Shown: positions 26,070 through 35,941 of the stretch, in pieces | Numbering within the stretch: position 1 is the first letter of the stretch | Layout of the letters: every line of letters begins with the position of its first letter | Assembly (NCBI GenBank): GCA_012735135.1 | Contig: JAAYHY010000042.1 | Coordinates: 1-57,219 of the forward strand | Reading direction: 5' to 3' | DNA: 57,219 nt | From: Bacillota bacterium | GTDB lineage: Bacteria > Bacillota > UBA4882 > UBA10575 | Program-made: the position numbers and the translations under genes | The notes under the pieces: model-generated | Databases searched by the model: none | What the model saw: the letters and a program-made list of their open reading frames with translations, nothing else | What the model was told of the DNA's origin: nothing

Positions 26070-26766
26070 GAATCTGCTGGAAAGCTTTAACCGGGCTATT
26101 GACGGCTTGGTCTTCTGTTTTCGCACCCAGCGTAACATCCGTATCCATTCTTTGGTGACTATATTGGTGTTGGGCCTCAGTCTGGGCTTGCATCTGACGA
26201 AAACCGAATTTCTCTTTGTCTTCCTGGCCATTGTTCTTGTTTTAGTGACCGAGACGATCAATACCGCCATTGAGGCGGCGATTGATCGCTTCACCCACCA
26301 GTATCATCCGTTGGCGGCCGTTGCCAAAGATGTGGCGGCCGGCGCCGTCCTCTTGGCCGCCGTGAATGCTTTGGTCACGGCGTATTTTGTTTTTTTCCCC
26401 AAATTAAACCCGGTTCTGCCCAAAGTAATCGAGAGTATTATTCAATCCCCGGCCCACTTGACCCTGATCGCCTTGGGTCTGGTCATCTTCTTTGTGGTGC
26501 TTTTTAAGGTATCCACCGGCACCGGCCGGCCTTTTTCGGGAGGGATGCCCAGCGGCCATGCGGCCGTGGCGTTTGCCCTCTCGACCGCGATTATGATGAT
26601 CAGTAAAGATGGTTTGGTGACCAGTCTGGCCCTGCTCCTTGGCTTAATGGTGGTGCAAAGCCGGGTGGAAGGCGGTATCCATAGTGTGACGGAAGTAATC
26701 ATCGGCAGTTTCTTAGGGATGCTGGTGACTTTTCTTATTTTTCAACTTTATCAAAGATGGGGGTGA
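26059..26766 (+). CDS. dgkA: Undecaprenol/diacylglycerol kinase fused to a PAP2 phosphatase domain
   Basis: A 235-residue membrane protein with two catalytic parts. Residues 1-115 are a DgkA-type kinase with the conserved ETINTAIEAAID motif near residue 62 and two to three helices. Residues about 125-235 are a PAP2-type lipid phosphatase with the motif pieces GRPFSGGMPSGHAAVAF near residue 155 and the SRVEGGIHSVTEV His-containing motif near residue 197. ATG 26059 overlaps ybeY by 11 nt. The two activities should act on the undecaprenol/undecaprenyl phosphate pool of wall synthesis. Such fusions occur in several Firmicutes. Confidence 0.9.
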   Translation: MKNRNLLESFNRAIDGLVFCFRTQRNIRIHSLVTILVLGLSLGLHLTKTEFLFVFLAIVLVLVTETINTAIEAAIDRFTHQYHPLAAVAKDVAAGAVLLAAVNALVTAYFVFFPKLNPVLPKVIESIIQSPAHLTLIALGLVIFFVVLFKVSTGTGRPFSGGMPSGHAAVAFALSTAIMMISKDGLVTSLALLLGLMVVQSRVEGGIHSVTEVIIGSFLGMLVTFLIFQLYQRWG

Positions 26767-26772
26767 ACTTTA

Positions 26773-27213
26773 ATGGCGGAAAAAAACTTGGCTCCGCTGA
26801 GCGAGGCAGATGGCCGGCGGTTACTGGCCGAAGCCCAAAAATTCAGGGCGAAGGCGTACGCACCCTACTCCCAATATCAGGTGGGGGCGGCGCTACTCAC
26901 CAAAAGCGGCCGGATCTACGGGGGGTGTAACATCGAAAATGCTTCCTACGGTGCTTGCATCTGCGCGGAACGGGTGGCGGTTGCCCGCGCCGTGGCCGAC
27001 GGGGAAAGGGAGTTTGTGGCGTTGGCGGTGGTCGCCGACGGTCCCGAACCCGGCTCGCCCTGTGGCATCTGCCGGCAATTTATGGCGGAGTTTGCGCCCC
27101 GGCTGACTTTAATCATGGCTAACCTTGAGGGGAAGACGCGCTGGGGGAGCCTGGAACAATACCTGCCTTATGCTTTTAGTAAAGATTATTTAGAGGTTGA
27201 GGAAGCAGAATAA
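26773..27213 (+). CDS. cdd: Cytidine deaminase
   Basis: A tetramer-type cytidine deaminase converting (deoxy)cytidine to (deoxy)uridine. The product has 146 residues. The substrate motif GCNIENASYG is near residue 55, zinc ligands are CAE (near residue 64) and PCGICRQ (near residue 97). It is 6 nt after the dgkA fusion in the conserved Firmicutes order before era. Length is slightly above the usual about 130 because of the C-terminal tail. Confidence 0.95.
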   Translation: MAEKNLAPLSEADGRRLLAEAQKFRAKAYAPYSQYQVGAALLTKSGRIYGGCNIENASYGACICAERVAVARAVADGEREFVALAVVADGPEPGSPCGICRQFMAEFAPRLTLIMANLEGKTRWGSLEQYLPYAFSKDYLEVEEAE

Positions 27214-27270
27214 CTGGGGAGCGCGCACGCCGGCTTCCGTCAGCTTGAGCCAAGTGGTGAAAAGCTAATT

Positions 27271-27361
27271 TCAGATCTAACCTCCGCCGGGGTAGAATGG
27301 TGTTTCCTTGCTTTTCCTAAGGAGCGGAGAACACCATTCTCCCCGGCTGGGGAGATCTGAT
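27271..27361. repeat. Long near-perfect inverted repeat between cdd and era
   Basis: The arms at 27271-27303 and 27327-27361 share complementary blocks TCAGATCT, GCCGGGG and AGAATGGTGTT, with only a few unmatched bases between the blocks. The loop contains a small CCTT/AAGG helix. No T-run follows, so a simple terminator is unlikely. The arms would form one of the longest hairpins in the window. Confidence 0.75.
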
Positions 27362-27427
27362 CAAAATAATTTTCATACGGGAAACGAGTTTATCTTCTAG
27401 GAAACACAGGTGACAAGGAGAGATGGG

Positions 27428-28327
27428 ATGAGCGAATACCGTTCCGGTTTTGTTGGGATTATCGGCCGCCCCAATGCGGGTAAATCCACCTTGATTAATG
27501 CGTTGGCCGGCGAAAAACTGCTGATTGTCTCCGCCAAACCGCAAACCACCCGCGACCGGATCCGGGTGATCCTCACGACCGACCGGGTCCAGCTGATCTT
27601 CTACGACACCCCGGGCATCCATAAACCCTTACATAAATTAGGGGAACAGATGAACAAAACCGCTTTAAATACGCTAAAACTGGTGGATGTCGTCCTTTGG
27701 CTGGTGGATGCTACCCAGCCGGCGGGGAAAGGGGACGCCTGGGTAGGGGAAGCCTTGAAGGAAAGCCGCCAACCGGTGCTGGTGGTCTTCAATAAAAGCG
27801 ACTTGCCACCGGCGGTCACGCCCGAGGAGTTCCTGGCCCGGGTGGAGGCGCCCGCCTGGCCGTGGCTGAAGATTTCGGCCCTGACCGGCGCAGGCCTTGA
27901 TCAACTCCTGGCCGCGTTGGAAGCGATGGTGCCGCCCGGCCCCCGGTATTACCCGGAGGAGATGATCACCGACCGGCCCGAGTCTTTTTTGGTCAGTGAG
28001 TATATCCGGGAGGCGGTTTTAAGCCACGCGGAGGAAGAGATTCCCCACTCCACTGCCGTGTTGATGGAGGAGATGAAAGAACGGCCGAACGGAAAAATTT
28101 ATATCCGCGCCAGTATTCTGGTGGAGAAGGATTCCCAGAAGAAGATCGTCATTGGCCGGGAGGGCCGTCTGTTAAAAGCCATTGGCCAGCAAGCCCGGGC
28201 TCAGATCGAGGCCTTCCTCGGGCAGCCGGTCTATCTCGACCTTTGGGTCAAAACCAGGAAAGATTGGCGGAACTCCCTCCCGGCCCTCCGGGAGTTCGGA
28301 TATTGGGACCGGGAAGCGGGCGATTAG
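27428..28327 (+). CDS. era: GTPase Era
   Basis: A GTPase that binds 16S rRNA and assists 30S subunit maturation. It has 299 residues from ATG 27428, which follows AAGGAGAGA; an in-frame GTG 27410 precedes the ribosome site. G1 GRPNAGKS is near residue 13, G3 DTPGIH near residue 60, G4 NKSD near residue 122, and a C-terminal KH domain includes IVIGREGRLLKAIG. It closes the yqfC-to-era cluster. Confidence 0.97.
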   Translation: MSEYRSGFVGIIGRPNAGKSTLINALAGEKLLIVSAKPQTTRDRIRVILTTDRVQLIFYDTPGIHKPLHKLGEQMNKTALNTLKLVDVVLWLVDATQPAGKGDAWVGEALKESRQPVLVVFNKSDLPPAVTPEEFLARVEAPAWPWLKISALTGAGLDQLLAALEAMVPPGPRYYPEEMITDRPESFLVSEYIREAVLSHAEEEIPHSTAVLMEEMKERPNGKIYIRASILVEKDSQKKIVIGREGRLLKAIGQQARAQIEAFLGQPVYLDLWVKTRKDWRNSLPALREFGYWDREAGD

Positions 28328-28407
28328 GCCGCGAAGCAAGGAGCATGCCAGGAACCGGATGGTTAAAATAGTGGCAACGGATATTTCTAAATGAAGGGGC
28401 GTTCAAT

Positions 28408-29439
28408 TTGCAAGTATCCGATTTTGATTATGAATTGCCGGAGGAGTTGATTGCCCAGGAACCCTTGGCCGAGCGGGATCATTCCCGCTTGCTGGTGGTG
28501 GATAAAATGGCCAAAATCTGGCAGCATGCGATCTTTCCCCAGATTCTTCAGTGGTTGCAGCCCGGCGATCTGATGGTCTTCAACGATACCCGGGTTATCC
28601 CCGCCCGCCTCTGGGGGCGGCGGCTCCCCGGCGGCGGCAAAGTGGAAGTTCTTTTGCTGACCCAGCATGGCCCCGACCGGTGGGAGGCTTTGGTGCGGCC
28701 CGGACGGAAAGTCATGCCGGGACAGACTTTAGCCTTTGGCGCCGACGGGGAGTTGAGGGCGGTCGCGGCCGAACGGACCGCTTTCGGCGGCCGGATCCTC
28801 AAGTTTAACCGGGAAGGAACCGATCTCCGGGGGGCCCTTTACAAGCTGGGCGAGGTTCCCCTGCCGCCATATATCAAAGCGCCCCTCCGTGACCTCGACC
28901 GCTACCAGACGGTTTACGCGCGGAAGGAAGGTTCGGTGGCGGCGCCCACCGCCGGCCTGCATTTTACCCCCGAATTACTGGCCCGGATCAGAGCGGCCGG
29001 AGTGGAAACCGGCTACCTCACCCTCCATGTGGGTTTGGGCACCTTCCGTCCGGTGAAGGCGGAGACGGTGGAGGACCATCAGATGCACGAGGAGTTTTTC
29101 CAGATCAGCCCCGAATTGGCGGAAGCGGTGGCCAAGACCAAAGCCGCCGGCCACCGGGTGATCGCCGTCGGCACCACTTCGGTCCGGGCGTTGGAGACCA
29201 TGGGCCAGCCCGACGGGACGGTCCGGGCCGGGGAAGGGCGGACCGATATTTTTATCTATCCGGGTTACCAGTTTAAGGTGATCGACGGTTTAGTCACCAA
29301 TTTCCACCTCCCCCGTTCCACCCTGCTTATGTTGGTCAGCGCCTTTGCCGGGCGGGAACTGATCCTGGCCGCCTACCGGGAAGCGATCAAAGAACGGTAC
29401 CGTTTTTTCAATTTCGGGGATGCGATGTTCATTATTTAG
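28408..29439 (+). CDS. queA: tRNA preQ1(34) S-adenosylmethionine ribosyltransferase-isomerase QueA
   Basis: Transfers the ribosyl group of SAM to preQ1 in tRNA to form epoxyqueuosine. It has 343 residues from TTG 28408, which has GAAGGGG upstream. Typical segments are FDYELPEELIAQ, VFNDTRVIPARL, GSVAAPTAGLHFT near residue 174 and HVGLGTFRPV near residue 206. tgt follows in the same direction, so both steps of queuosine insertion are encoded together. Confidence 0.96.
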   Translation: MQVSDFDYELPEELIAQEPLAERDHSRLLVVDKMAKIWQHAIFPQILQWLQPGDLMVFNDTRVIPARLWGRRLPGGGKVEVLLLTQHGPDRWEALVRPGRKVMPGQTLAFGADGELRAVAAERTAFGGRILKFNREGTDLRGALYKLGEVPLPPYIKAPLRDLDRYQTVYARKEGSVAAPTAGLHFTPELLARIRAAGVETGYLTLHVGLGTFRPVKAETVEDHQMHEEFFQISPELAEAVAKTKAAGHRVIAVGTTSVRALETMGQPDGTVRAGEGRTDIFIYPGYQFKVIDGLVTNFHLPRSTLLMLVSAFAGRELILAAYREAIKERYRFFNFGDAMFII

Positions 29440-29463
29440 CCAAGCTCAACCGGTTTTTCTTAA

Positions 29464-30633
<1,170 letters not shown>

Positions 30634-30655
30634 GGTAGGATTTTATTCCTTCTTG

Positions 30656-30664
30656 TGGTATACT
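30656..30664 (+). promoter_or_regulatory. Extended -10 promoter element before yajC
   Basis: TGGTATACT (TGn followed by TATACT) lies 37 nt before the yajC start, with no good -35. The same nonamer precedes the EamA gene at 49846. Confidence 0.5.
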
Positions 30665-30700
30665 ATAGTACGATCTTTTGCGATAAGGAGGTTTTGTTTA

Positions 30701-31009
30701 ATGACTTGTCTCGCGGTCTTCGCGTTACAGGCGCCGGCCGCTCCCCAAGGCGGGTCGGCCGCTTCGCTGATCTGGATGTTTGTGTTGCTTGGTATCTTCT
30801 GGGTGATCATGATTGTGCCGCAGCGGAAACAACAGAAAAAACGGATGGAAATGTTGAATGCGCTGAAAAAAGGGGATAAAGTGATCACCGTCGGTGGTAT
30901 TCATGGCGAAATTACCGAAATTGGCGATGAGGACATCCGCTTGCGGATCGCCGATAAAGTTGAGATTAAGCTCACGAAAGGTTCTGTCTCCCGGGTGAAG
31001 GGAGAATAA
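30701..31009 (+). CDS. yajC: Preprotein translocase subunit YajC
   Basis: A 102-residue membrane protein of the SecDF-YajC complex. ATG 30701 has AAGGAGG 8 nt upstream. One membrane helix (about residues 24-43) ends in IVPQRKQQKKR, then the conserved MLNALKKGDKVITVGGIHG and a small beta-rich cytosolic domain follow. It sits in the usual queA-tgt-yajC order, but secD-secF are about 27 kb away in this window. Confidence 0.95.
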   Translation: MTCLAVFALQAPAAPQGGSAASLIWMFVLLGIFWVIMIVPQRKQQKKRMEMLNALKKGDKVITVGGIHGEITEIGDEDIRLRIADKVEIKLTKGSVSRVKGE

Positions 31010-31038
31010 CCGGAGTTTAGATCTTGTTCCCAGTGCAG

Positions 31039-31072
31039 AAAGCCCAAGCAGAACCTGTTCTCTGGGCTTTTT
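31039..31072 (+). terminator. Terminator after yajC
   Basis: The outer stem AAAGCCCA (31039-31046) pairs with TGGGCTTT (31063-31070), with an inner AGAAC/GTTCT helix, and is followed by T residues. It ends the queA-tgt-yajC transcript. Confidence 0.88.
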
Positions 31073-31082
31073 CGCTATTTAG

Positions 31083-31129
31083 GCGGGCCGGAAGGGATTC
31101 CAGCCGGGCTGGGGAGCGCGGCCCGCTAA
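31083..31129. repeat. GC-rich hairpin element between yajC and thrC
   Basis: GCGGGCC pairs with GGCCCGC at the outer ends; GGAA/TTCC and GCCGGGC/GC-rich segments lie inside. No T-run follows. It lies in the 157-bp gap before thrC. Confidence 0.4.
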
Positions 31130-31166
31130 TGGTTAAGAAATGCCATTCGAAAATGGGGAGATGTGA

Positions 31167-32663
31167 ATGAGATATATAAGCACGAGGGGTCAAAGCCCGC
31201 CGGTGACGGTGGCGACGGCGCTTTTAAGCGGGCTTGCCCCCGACGGCGGCCTTTACCTGCCGGAGGTTTTCCCGGTGGCCCCAGACGACCTCTTCGAAGG
31301 GGTTGCCGGTTCCGACTACCCGGATTTGGCCGGTGGCATCCTCCGTTTATTCCTTGCCGGATATACCCCGGAGGAATTAACGGCGTGTATTAACAAGGCT
31401 TACGGGAGGAATTTTGATACGCCGGCCGTCACTCCGCTGACGATGGTCGACGGAAACCTGGGCTTTTTGGAGCTATGGCACGGGCCGACCGCCGCCTTTA
31501 AAGACCTGGCCTTGCAGCTGCTGCCCCACCTTTTGGCGGTGGCGGCGGCGAAAGCGGGGCAAAAAGAGGAGATTGTCCTTTTGGTAGCGACCTCCGGGGA
31601 TACGGGGAAAGCCGCCCTGGAGGGATTTAAGGATGTCCCCGGGACCAAAGTAATCGTCTTCTTCCCGGAGGACGGTGTCAGCCCTGTCCAGAAACGGCAG
31701 ATGGTCACCCAGGAGGGAAAGAACACCTTTGTGGTGGGGGTACGCGGCAATTTCGACCAGGCCCAGGCCGGGGTGAAAGCCCTTTTGGCGGCGGAGGATT
31801 TCCGGCGCGAGATGGCGGCGGCCGGGAAGCGCTTCTCCTCGGCCAACTCCATCAACTGGGGGCGCCTTGTTCCCCAGGTGGTTTACTACTTTAAAGCCTG
31901 GGGCGAGCTCCTCCGGCAACAAATCCTGCCTCCGGGCGAGACTTTTAACGTAGTGGTGCCCACCGGCAACTTCGGGAACATTCTGGCCGCTTACTACGGA
32001 AAGAAACTGGGTTTGCCCATCCATAAATTGATCTGCGCCTCCAACCGGAATAACGTCCTTACCGACTTTATCCGGACGGGCGAGTATAACCGGAACCGCC
32101 GCTTTTATCAGACCATCTCTCCATCCATGGATATTCTGGTCTCCAGTAACCTGGAACGGCTCCTCTATGAGTTGGTGGGGGAGGATCCGGAGGCGGTCGT
32201 GGCTTACATGAATCAGCTGCGGCAAGCGGGGAGTTACCGGTTGACCGAAAGGGAAAGGGCCCGGCTTCAGGAGGGCTTTTGGGCCGGGTTCGCCACGGAA
32301 GAGGAGACCACGGCGGCGATTAAAGAAGTTTATGAGCGGTATCATTATTTAATCGATCCCCATACGGCCGTGGGGTATAAGGTCTACCAGGACTACCGGA
32401 CGAGCACCGGCGATACCCGGCCGGCGGTTATTGCCGCGACGGCCAGCCCCTTTAAGTTTAACCGGGGAGTGGCGACCGCCCTCTTCGGCGCGGAAAGCGC
32501 AGCGGACGCCGATGAGTTTGCGTTAATGGAAAGCTTGGCGGAGGCCACCGGCGCTCCCGTTCCGCCGGGACTGGCGGCCCTGAAAGCTAAACCCGTCCGG
32601 CACCGGCGGGTAATCGAACCGGAGGCGATGGCGGCGACAGTCCGGGCGATTTTAGACGAATAA
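31167..32663 (+). CDS. thrC: Threonine synthase
   Basis: A PLP enzyme converting O-phosphohomoserine to threonine. The 498-residue product is the long form related to the E. coli and fungal enzymes. N-terminal MRYISTRG is typical; the PLP-lysine motif GPTAAFKDLALQ is near residue 110; the phosphate-binding ATSGDTGKAAL is near residue 143; NSINWGRLVPQ follows near residue 228. The ATG at 31167 follows GGGGAGATG. Other threonine genes are not nearby, so it appears to stand alone. Confidence 0.95.
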   Translation: MRYISTRGQSPPVTVATALLSGLAPDGGLYLPEVFPVAPDDLFEGVAGSDYPDLAGGILRLFLAGYTPEELTACINKAYGRNFDTPAVTPLTMVDGNLGFLELWHGPTAAFKDLALQLLPHLLAVAAAKAGQKEEIVLLVATSGDTGKAALEGFKDVPGTKVIVFFPEDGVSPVQKRQMVTQEGKNTFVVGVRGNFDQAQAGVKALLAAEDFRREMAAAGKRFSSANSINWGRLVPQVVYYFKAWGELLRQQILPPGETFNVVVPTGNFGNILAAYYGKKLGLPIHKLICASNRNNVLTDFIRTGEYNRNRRFYQTISPSMDILVSSNLERLLYELVGEDPEAVVAYMNQLRQAGSYRLTERERARLQEGFWAGFATEEETTAAIKEVYERYHYLIDPHTAVGYKVYQDYRTSTGDTRPAVIAATASPFKFNRGVATALFGAESAADADEFALMESLAEATGAPVPPGLAALKAKPVRHRRVIEPEAMAATVRAILDE

Positions 32664-32668
32664 GCCTC

Positions 32669-32697
32669 TTGCCGCCGGCTTCCTATTATGGTATAAT
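32669..32697 (+). promoter_or_regulatory. Promoter of the T-box/paaK unit
   Basis: TTGCCG (32669-32674) and a perfect TATAAT (32692-32697) are spaced 17 bp apart. Transcription would begin just before the T-box stem I. Confidence 0.8.
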
Positions 32698-32707
32698 CCT
32701 ATAAAAT

Positions 32708-32997
32708 TAGCACTAAAGACGAGGAAGAGGAAGAGTAGCCCCGGAGGTAGGGTCGAGCGAGCCTCTGCCGGTGGAAGAGAGGCCCCGATGGCCAGGGTGA
32801 AGTTCTCCTTGGAGTTGCCGGCTGAAGCCCGTTGGAAACGGGTGGTAGGTTGAGCCGGGGGGTGTTCCTCCGTTACCAGTGAACAGCCATCGGGAGGAAG
32901 AGCGCTTCGTCCCCGTGGTGAGAGTGACTTTTTTAGTAAGCGGAGTGGTACCGCGGAAGCATAGCCTTTCGTCTCGCAAGAGACGAAAGGCTTTTTT
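32708..32997 (+). promoter_or_regulatory. T-box leader, apparent phenylalanine specifier
   Basis: Diagnostic features in order: a purine-rich start of stem I (GACGAGGAAGAGG) with AGTA; the AGCGAGCC distal region; a specifier-like segment GTGAAGTTCTCC with TTC at 32803-32805 (Phe); the T-box core AGTGGTACCGCGG at 32944-32956, whose TGGT bulge would pair with an ACCA tRNA end (A73, as in tRNA-Phe); and a 13-bp terminator stem (32963-32975 with 32980-32992) with a T-run. Uncharged tRNA would stabilise the antiterminator and allow transcription of paaK. The Phe assignment is inference from position after GAA. Confidence 0.92.
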
Positions 32998-33025
32998 ATT
33001 ATCAAAAGAAGGAGTGGTGGTTGCA

Positions 33026-34330
33026 ATGTGGAGTCCGGAATACGAAAGCATGGCCCTGAACCGGCGTCAAGAACTGCAATTGAAAAGGCTAAAGGCCGTA
33101 GTCGAACGGGTTTATCAGCAGGTCCCCTTTTACCGGCGGAAAATGGAGGAGGCGGGGATCACCCCCGCCGATCTGCAGAGTCTGGAGGATCTGAAATACC
33201 TTCCCTTTACGACGAAGGATGATCTCCGGGACAATTACCCCTTTGGCTTATTCGCCGCCGACCTGGATGATGTGGTCCGGATTCATGCTTCTTCCGGCAC
33301 GACCGGTAAGATGACGGTGGTGGGTTACACCAAAAACGACCTCGGGGTTTGGGCCGAAGTCATGGCCAGGAGTATCGCCAGTGCCGGGGGCGGACGGCAT
33401 GACCGGATCCAGGTGGCCTATGGTTATGGTCTTTTCACCGGCGGATTGGGGGTCCACTACGGAGCGGAGCTGATTGGCGCCATGGTGGTGCCGACCTCCG
33501 GCGGAAATACCAAACGGCAGTTACAGGTGATGCAGGATTTTGGGGTGACGATCGTGGCCTGTACCCCGTCCTACGCCTTATACATGGCGGAAGTCGCCGC
33601 CGAAGAAGGGATCGACCTGCGGAACTTGCCGGTGAAAGCCGGGATCTTTGGGGCGGAGCCTTGGTCGGAGCCGATGCGGCAACGGATTGAAACCCAGTTC
33701 GGGATTAAAGCCTATGATATTTACGGTTTATCGGAGATCATCGGTCCGGGGGTGGCCATTGAATGCGCGGAGCAGAACGGGTTGCATATTGAGGAAGACC
33801 ATTTCTTGGCCGAAGTGATCGACCCGGAAACCGGACGGCCTTTACCCGATGGAGAAAAGGGGGAACTGGTCTTTACCACCCTGACCAAAGAGGCTTTTCC
33901 GCTCATCCGCTACCGGACCAAAGATTTAAGCTTTCTCCAATCGGAACCTTGCGCCTGTGGACGGACGATGAAGCGGATGCACCGGATCTTAGGACGCACC
34001 GACGATATGTTGATTATCCGGGGCGTCAATGTCTTCCCGTCCCAGATCGAAACGGTATTGCTGGAGAATGGTGACGCCGCTCCCCATTACCAATTGGTGG
34101 TCGACCGCATTGGGAACCTGGATGACCTGGAGGTCCGGATTGAGGTCTCGGAAGCGTTGTTTGCCAGTGAGGTCCGGAAACTGGAAGAACTGGGAGCCAA
34201 GCTTAGACAACGGATCGAAAGCGCCCTGGGGATTAGCGTCCGGGTGAAACTGGTGGAACCGAAATCCATCCCCCGGAGCGAGGGGAAAGCCGTACGGGTG
34301 ATTGATAAACGCAATCTTTACCGTGGATGA
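33026..34330 (+). CDS. paaK: Phenylacetate-CoA ligase
   Basis: An acyl-adenylate enzyme that activates phenylacetate (or another arylacetate) to its CoA ester using ATP. It has 434 residues from ATG 33026 with AAGGAGTGG upstream. The P-loop [15 protein letters not shown] is near residue 91, the adenylate motif [13 protein letters not shown] near residue 230, and the hinge/C-terminal motif [16 protein letters not shown] near residue 325. The gene is under T-box control and is followed by a double-ACT protein, suggesting it serves amino-acid metabolism. In anaerobes such ligases pair with indolepyruvate ferredoxin oxidoreductase; those genes are not in the window. Confidence 0.93.
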   Translation: MWSPEYESMALNRRQELQLKRLKAVVERVYQQVPFYRRKMEEAGITPADLQSLEDLKYLPFTTKDDLRDNYPFGLFAADLDDVVRIHASSGTTGKMTVVGYTKNDLGVWAEVMARSIASAGGGRHDRIQVAYGYGLFTGGLGVHYGAELIGAMVVPTSGGNTKRQLQVMQDFGVTIVACTPSYALYMAEVAAEEGIDLRNLPVKAGIFGAEPWSEPMRQRIETQFGIKAYDIYGLSEIIGPGVAIECAEQNGLHIEEDHFLAEVIDPETGRPLPDGEKGELVFTTLTKEAFPLIRYRTKDLSFLQSEPCACGRTMKRMHRILGRTDDMLIIRGVNVFPSQIETVLLENGDAAPHYQLVVDRIGNLDDLEVRIEVSEALFASEVRKLEELGAKLRQRIESALGISVRVKLVEPKSIPRSEGKAVRVIDKRNLYRG

Positions 34331-34392
34331 TTGTTTCCCCGCCCCGTCTATAGTAAAATATAATTGGGGAAACTGGTCAAAGGGGGGAGAAA

Positions 34393-34824
34393 ATGAAGAT
34401 TCAGGAAATCTCTGTCTTTTTAGAGAATAAATCCGGCCGGTTGGCGCAGGTGACCAGGATCCTGGGGACGAACCGGATTAATATTCGTGCTCTTTCATTG
34501 GCCGATACCGCCGATTTCGGCATTTTACGCCTGATCGTCAATGAGCCGGCGAAAGCACTGGCTGTTCTACGGGAAGCAGGGCTGACCGTGCGGGCCACCG
34601 AGGTGATCGCCGTCGAGGTAACGGATCAACCCGGCGGACTCGCCGGTGTGCTCCAGGAATTAGAAGCGAAAGGGATCAACATTGAATATATGTATGCTTT
34701 TGTGGGTAAAGCCGAGGAGAAGGCGATTGTAATCTTCCGGGTGGAAGAGATTGAACGGGCGGTGGAGTTGCTCACCGGTTCACGGGTGCATTTATTACCG
34801 GAAAGCAAAGTATACCAAATATAA
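34393..34824 (+). CDS. Tandem ACT-domain protein
   Basis: A 143-residue protein with two ACT domains (about residues 1-68 and 70-143), each with the beta-alpha-beta pattern and the glycine-rich turn ([16 protein letters not shown]). ACT domains bind amino acids, so it probably senses or regulates through an aromatic amino acid. The ATG at 34393 follows AAAGGGGGG. It is 62 nt after paaK and a common partner of that gene in anaerobes. There is no catalytic domain. Confidence 0.88.
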   Translation: MKIQEISVFLENKSGRLAQVTRILGTNRINIRALSLADTADFGILRLIVNEPAKALAVLREAGLTVRATEVIAVEVTDQPGGLAGVLQELEAKGINIEYMYAFVGKAEEKAIVIFRVEEIERAVELLTGSRVHLLPESKVYQI

Positions 34825-34835
34825 AAAGATAAAAT

Positions 34836-34873
34836 AAAAAGAGAAACGGTTGGTCTCGACCGCTTCTTTTTTC
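34836..34873 (+). terminator. Terminator after the ACT-domain gene
   Basis: The CGGT/ACCG core (34847-34850 and 34858-34861) is extended by A-rich/T-rich flanks that can pair (AGAAA and TTCTTTTTT), ending in a T-run. It closes the paaK-ACT unit. Confidence 0.75.
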
Positions 34874-35063
34874 TATGGACGGTAAATGGTCTACCCGTTC
34901 GTCAGAGGACGAGAATATTCCCGGGTTAGAGCTTTGGCCCTTATTAATGAAAAAGTTAGTAAATAATTTGACCGGAACGGCCGAAATAAATAGAAGGAAG
35001 AAAAGGAACCGGTCTACCCTTTTGTTTTTAGTTTATTTGCACGATTGAAGGGGAGGGGCGGGG

Positions 35064-35915
35064 GTGGAGCAGCGCAAACCCGCATGGTTAAAGGTTACAG
35101 TCCAGTCTAATCAAGGTAAGCTCAAGGTGGAGCGTTTACTGGCCGACTTGGCGCTAACCACCGTTTGTAAAGAGGCCGGTTGCCCTAACCTGATGGAGTG
35201 TTACAGCCGGAAGACGGCCACTTTTTTGATCCTGGGACCCCTTTGTACCCGCCACTGCACCTTCTGTAACATTCAAAAGGGACAGCCGGAGCCCCCCGCC
35301 CCCGATGAACCGGACCGGGTAGCCCAAGCGGTGGCCGCTTTGGCGTTGAAACATGCGGTCGTTACCTCAGTAACCAGGGATGATCTGCCGGACGGCGGGG
35401 CCGGACAGTTTGCCAAGGTAATCACGGCGATCAAGGATTTAAACCCGGAGACCACTGTCGAAGTTCTGGTCCCGGATTTTCAAGGGGATAATCGGGCCTT
35501 AGCGACGGTGGTAGCGGCCGGGCCGACGGTGCTGAACCATAATGTGGAGACCGTGCCCCGGCTTTATCCAACGGTTCGCCCCGGCGCCGACTACCGGCGG
35601 TCATTGGCCTTACTTACCCAGGCCAAAAAGATCAATCCGCGGCTCCCGACCAAATCCGGGGTGATGGTCGGGTTGGGTGAAAAGGAAGACGAGCTGATCC
35701 AAGTATTTAAAGACTTGCGGGCGGCCGGTTGTGAAGCCTTGACGATCGGACAGTACTTGGCTCCTTCCCGCCACCATCACCCGGTGGTGGAGTATGTGCC
35801 GCCAGCCCGGTTTGCCCGGTACAAAGCCCTCGGGCTTGAGCTTGGTTTCCGGCATGTGGCGGCCGGTCCCTTCGTTCGCAGTTCCTACCGGGCGGCGGAG
35901 ATGGTGATGGATTAA
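35064..35915 (+). CDS. lipA: Lipoyl synthase
   Basis: A radical SAM enzyme that inserts two sulfurs into octanoyl groups on lipoyl-domain proteins. The 283-residue product has the auxiliary cluster motif CKEAGCPNLMEC near residue 35, the radical SAM motif CTRHCTFC near residue 62, and the C-terminal RSSY near residue 274. The start is GTG 35064, after a GGGGAGGGG stretch. It is directly upstream of lpdA, so both act on lipoyl-dependent complexes such as glycine cleavage or a 2-oxoacid dehydrogenase, which are not in the window. Confidence 0.95.
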   Translation: MEQRKPAWLKVTVQSNQGKLKVERLLADLALTTVCKEAGCPNLMECYSRKTATFLILGPLCTRHCTFCNIQKGQPEPPAPDEPDRVAQAVAALALKHAVVTSVTRDDLPDGGAGQFAKVITAIKDLNPETTVEVLVPDFQGDNRALATVVAAGPTVLNHNVETVPRLYPTVRPGADYRRSLALLTQAKKINPRLPTKSGVMVGLGEKEDELIQVFKDLRAAGCEALTIGQYLAPSRHHHPVVEYVPPARFARYKALGLELGFRHVAAGPFVRSSYRAAEMVMD

Positions 35916-35941
35916 ACCTCTGGTGAACCTTTAGGGGGGAT

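Noticed and set aside
20648-27235. Shared 14-mer CGCGCACGCCGGCT at 20648 and 27222 as a repeat family
   Set aside because: A 14-base match is expected by chance a few times in GC-rich DNA of this size, and the flanks do not align.
31473-32345. 290-codon open frame on the - strand
   Set aside because: It is antisense to thrC, whose motifs are unmistakable; the frame shows no domain or ribosome site.
32708-32997. Coding reading of the T-box region as an N-terminal extension of paaK
   Set aside because: The frame is open from 32879, but the sequence is a T-box with terminator, and paaK homology and the ribosome site place the start at 33026.
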